A stretch of DNA of 64,000 nt. Source: Bordetella genomosp. 5 (GTDB lineage: Bacteria; Pseudomonadota; Gammaproteobacteria; Burkholderiales; Burkholderiaceae_B). Position 1 is the stretch's first letter. Every line of letters starts with the position of its first letter. Positions 62,025 through 64,000 of this stretch are shown in pieces. Where the stretch lies: positions 161,703-225,702 of the forward strand of contig NZ_NEVN01000010.1 of NCBI RefSeq assembly GCF_002261475.1, given 5' to 3'. The notes under the pieces are model-generated. The model made no database searches. It was not told where the DNA came from and saw only the letters and a list, made by a program, of their open reading frames with translations. The position numbers and the translations under genes are program-made.

Positions 62025-64000
62025 ATGAACAAGATCTTCAACATCGTTTGGTCCGAAGCCCGTCAGTGCTGGCTGGTGGTGTCCGAACTGGTCCGCAGTG
62101 GCGGACGGAGATTGTCTGTCAGTCGAGCCATCCAGGTGGCTTCGGCGGTCGTGGTGGCGAAAGCATTGAGGAGCCGCCCCCGTCCGACTCGTCTGCGGCC
62201 GCTCATGCTGAACATGGTGATCGCGTTTGCATCGGTATCCGTCATGCAGAACGCCGCGGCGCAGGTGAGATGGGCGGATGAGCAGCCGATCGGTGCAGGC
62301 TTCTGGGTGGGTGGCACCACCGGGTTTCTGACCTCGTTTCCCGGGAACAACGCGATCGTGCATCTCACGAGTGGCGAGCTCCTGGATACGGTCGTTCAAT
62401 TCGGCAACCACCTGAGTCTGGAGGGTGGGAATACCAGAAACACCCAATTGCGCGGCACCGAAATTGTCAACTCGGGATCCGTCGCCCGCGGGACGCAGAT
62501 GTTGCTGACGGACAATGGGTCCTCGCGCGCCGTCCAGATCGTGAGAGCGGGCGGGCTCGCAATCTCGACACTGGTGACCAATTTTGGCCGACAAGACATC
62601 CACAGCGGCGGCTCGGCATCTGGCGCCGTCGTCCAGACCGGCACGCAAATCATCCTGCGGGGAGGTACGGCAACCGCCACCAGAGTGAATGCAAGCGGCA
62701 CGCAAAACGTCAGTGGGATCGCGTCGAGCACGACCATCACCAGCGGAGGTCGCCAGGACATCGCCAGCGGCGGCTCCGCCCACTTCACCGTCATCAGCTC
62801 GGGCGGCACTCAAACCGTCAATTCAGGCGGCGCCGCCACCGACACCACAATTCGTGGCGGCTCGCAGACCGTCAGTTCCGGCGCCAGCGCCACCTCCACA
62901 TACGTCTACAGCAGCGGCACCCAGAACATCAGCTCGGGCGGCACCGCCGTTTCCACATTCATCAGTGGCGGCGGCACACAGAACCTCAGCGGCAACGCCT
63001 CCCGCACGCTGATCGACAACGGTGGCCAGCAGAACGTGGGTTCGAGCGGCTCAGCCACGAGCACCGTCGTGAACTCTGGCGGTACGCAAAACATCAACTC
63101 GGGCGGTAACGCCAACTCCACGGTCGTCAGCAGCGGCGGTACGCAAAACGTCAACAGCGGCGGTTCAGCCAGCCAAGTGCAGGTCAGTGGTACGCAGAAC
63201 GTGAGCGGCAACGCCTCGGACACGAAAGTCGCCAGCGGGGGGCAGCAGAACGTGGGCGATGGCGGCTCGGCCACGAGCACCGTTGTGAGCTCCGGCGGTA
63301 CACAGAACGTCAACAACCGCGGTAACGCCACTTCCACGGTCGTCGGCAGCGGCGGTACGCAAAACGTCAACAGCGGCGGTTCGGCCAGCAACGTGCAGGT
63401 CAGTGGTACGCAGAACGTGAGCGGCAACGCCTCGGACACGAAAGTCGCCAGCGGGGGGCAGCAAAACGTGGGCGATGGCGGCTCGGCCACGAGCACCGTC
63501 GTGAGCTCCGGCGGTACACAGAACGTCAACAACCGCGGTAACGCCACTTCCACGGTCGTCAGCAGCGGTGGTACGCAAAACGTCAACAGCGGCGGTTCGG
63601 CCAGCAACGTGCAGGTCAGTGGTACGCAGAACGTGAGCGGCGACGCCTTGGACACGAAAGTCGCCAGCGGGGGGCAGCAAAACGTGGGCGATGGCGGCTC
63701 GGCCACGAGCACCGTTGTGAGCTCCGGCGGTACACAGAACGTCAACAACCGCGGTAACGCCACTTCCACGGTCGTCAGCAGCGGCGGTACGCAAAACGTC
63801 AACAGCGGCGGTTCGGCCAGCCAGGTGCAGGTCAGTGGCACCCAGAACGTGAGCGGCAATGCCTCCGATACGCAGGTTGCCAGTGGCGCCCAGCAAAACG
63901 TGGGCGGTGGCGGCTCGGCCACCAGCACCGTCGTCAGCTCCGGCGCTACGCAGAACATCAACACCGGCGGTAACGCCGATTCCACGGTCGTCAGCAGCGG
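62025..64000 (+). CDS. AIDA-like autotransporter adhesin with ESPR signal, 3' end outside window
   Basis: The frame is open from ATG 62025 to the window edge (658 codons). The start MNKIFNIVWSEARQCWLVVSEL is the extended signal peptide region of type V proteins. The hydrophobic core (MLNMVIAFASVSVMQNAAA) and probable cleavage before QVRWADEQ lie near residue 80. The rest is passenger made of about 18-residue beta-helix units of the form SSGGTQNVNSGGSATSTVV, as in AIDA-I and Ag43. From 63141 the units repeat as nearly identical 216-bp blocks. A C-terminal barrel is expected beyond the window. It is a surface adhesin candidate. Confidence 0.88.
   Translation, partial: MNKIFNIVWSEARQCWLVVSELVRSGGRRLSVSRAIQVASAVVVAKALRSRPRPTRLRPLMLNMVIAFASVSVMQNAAAQVRWADEQPIGAGFWVGGTTGFLTSFPGNNAIVHLTSGELLDTVVQFGNHLSLEGGNTRNTQLRGTEIVNSGSVARGTQMLLTDNGSSRAVQIVRAGGLAISTLVTNFGRQDIHSGGSASGAVVQTGTQIILRGGTATATRVNASGTQNVSGIASSTTITSGGRQDIASGGSAHFTVISSGGTQTVNSGGAATDTTIRGGSQTVSSGASATSTYVYSSGTQNISSGGTAVSTFISGGGTQNLSGNASRTLIDNGGQQNVGSSGSATSTVVNSGGTQNINSGGNANSTVVSSGGTQNVNSGGSASQVQVSGTQNVSGNASDTKVASGGQQNVGDGGSATSTVVSSGGTQNVNNRGNATSTVVGSGGTQNVNSGGSASNVQVSGTQNVSGNASDTKVASGGQQNVGDGGSATSTVVSSGGTQNVNNRGNATSTVVSSGGTQNVNSGGSASNVQVSGTQNVSGDALDTKVASGGQQNVGDGGSATSTVVSSGGTQNVNNRGNATSTVVSSGGTQNVNSGGSASQVQVSGTQNVSGNASDTQVASGAQQNVGGGGSATSTVVSSGATQNINTGGNADSTVVSS
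63141..64000 (+). repeat. 216-bp (72-residue) near-identical tandem repeat in adhesin
   Basis: Blocks begin with ACGCAAAACGTCAACAGC at 63141, 63357, 63573 and 63789, exactly 216 bp apart. The first three are nearly identical (changes such as AGC to GGC and AAC to GAC); the fourth has more changes. Each block holds four beta-helix units. Such identity over whole blocks points to recent duplication or gene conversion and to copy-number variation. Confidence 0.9.

Noticed and set aside
62906..63985. Minus-strand 359-codon frame of repeated LTFCVP-like units
   Set aside because: It is the antisense of the adhesin's 216-bp repeat; the repeat period keeps all frames open.

Overview
The window is high-GC, densely coded bacterial DNA. 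Gene content points to Burkholderiales, most likely Alcaligenaceae of the Bordetella/Achromobacter type. The evidence is two Bug-family solute receptors, a RibBA whose cyclohydrolase half has lost its zinc cysteines, a CIRCE-controlled groESL operon, BvgA/RcsB-like and EAL signalling genes, and two large autotransporters. This is inference from protein families; no rRNA or other marker gene is present. I see no tRNA, rRNA or CRISPR.

Layout. 1-4.6 kb: the tail of an Lrp/AsnC regulator, then an iron-starvation unit (Fur box, ECF sigma, FecR-like anti-sigma, TonB-dependent siderophore receptor with a signalling domain). 4.7-14.4 kb: a HAD phosphatase, a pertactin-like autotransporter, a LysR regulator, a Bug receptor, an aspartoacylase-like hydrolase, and a divergent AraC/MFS pair. 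14.4-17.9 kb: short palindromic repeats built on GTCAGACT. They surround a membrane protein of unknown function, follow a YheS-type ABC-F ATPase that lacks its C-terminal extension, and enclose the 3' ends of two broken genes (OmpA-type and RidA-type). 18-25.2 kb: an accessory stretch with a PAS-GGDEF-EAL protein and a seven-gene arsenic operon (arsR, arsI, thioredoxin-type arsC, acr3, an MFS gene, glutaredoxin-type arsC, arsH), then a 14-mer repeat zone. 25.2-27.4 kb: groES-groEL with promoter, CIRCE and terminator.

27.4-34.3 kb: a small sugar-acid locus (Bug receptor, FCD-type GntR regulator, enolase-superfamily dehydratase, 2-hydroxyacid dehydrogenase). An exact 20-bp sequence lies upstream of both transcripts that flank the regulator. 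A LysR gene, a YdcZ-like membrane protein and a YihY protein follow. 34.3-46.3 kb: an 11-gene minus-strand operon for uptake and breakdown of hexuronates or related aldonates. It runs GntR, zinc alcohol dehydrogenase, TRAP transporter PQM, SDR, FAH hydrolase, altronate dehydratase, mannonate dehydratase, mannitol/fructuronate reductase and an Ldh-family reductase. It has no KDG kinase or aldolase; the SDR plus FAH pair suggests an oxidative, phosphorylation-free ending.

46.7-56.7 kb: housekeeping genes (dgkA, ndh, pyrF; the ribBA-ribH-nusB-thiL-pgpA-pncC operon on the minus strand), a HAD phosphatase, an IclR regulator and a 2-hydroxyacid dehydrogenase. 56.7-59.7 kb: a three-gene module (DUF2269 membrane protein, SDR-DoxX fusion, GbsR-type regulator) with matching palindromic operators at both promoters and three different minisatellites. 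59.6-64 kb: an RcsB/BvgA-like response regulator, an EAL protein, and the start of an AIDA-like adhesin with an ESPR signal and a near-identical 216-bp repeat that runs off the window.
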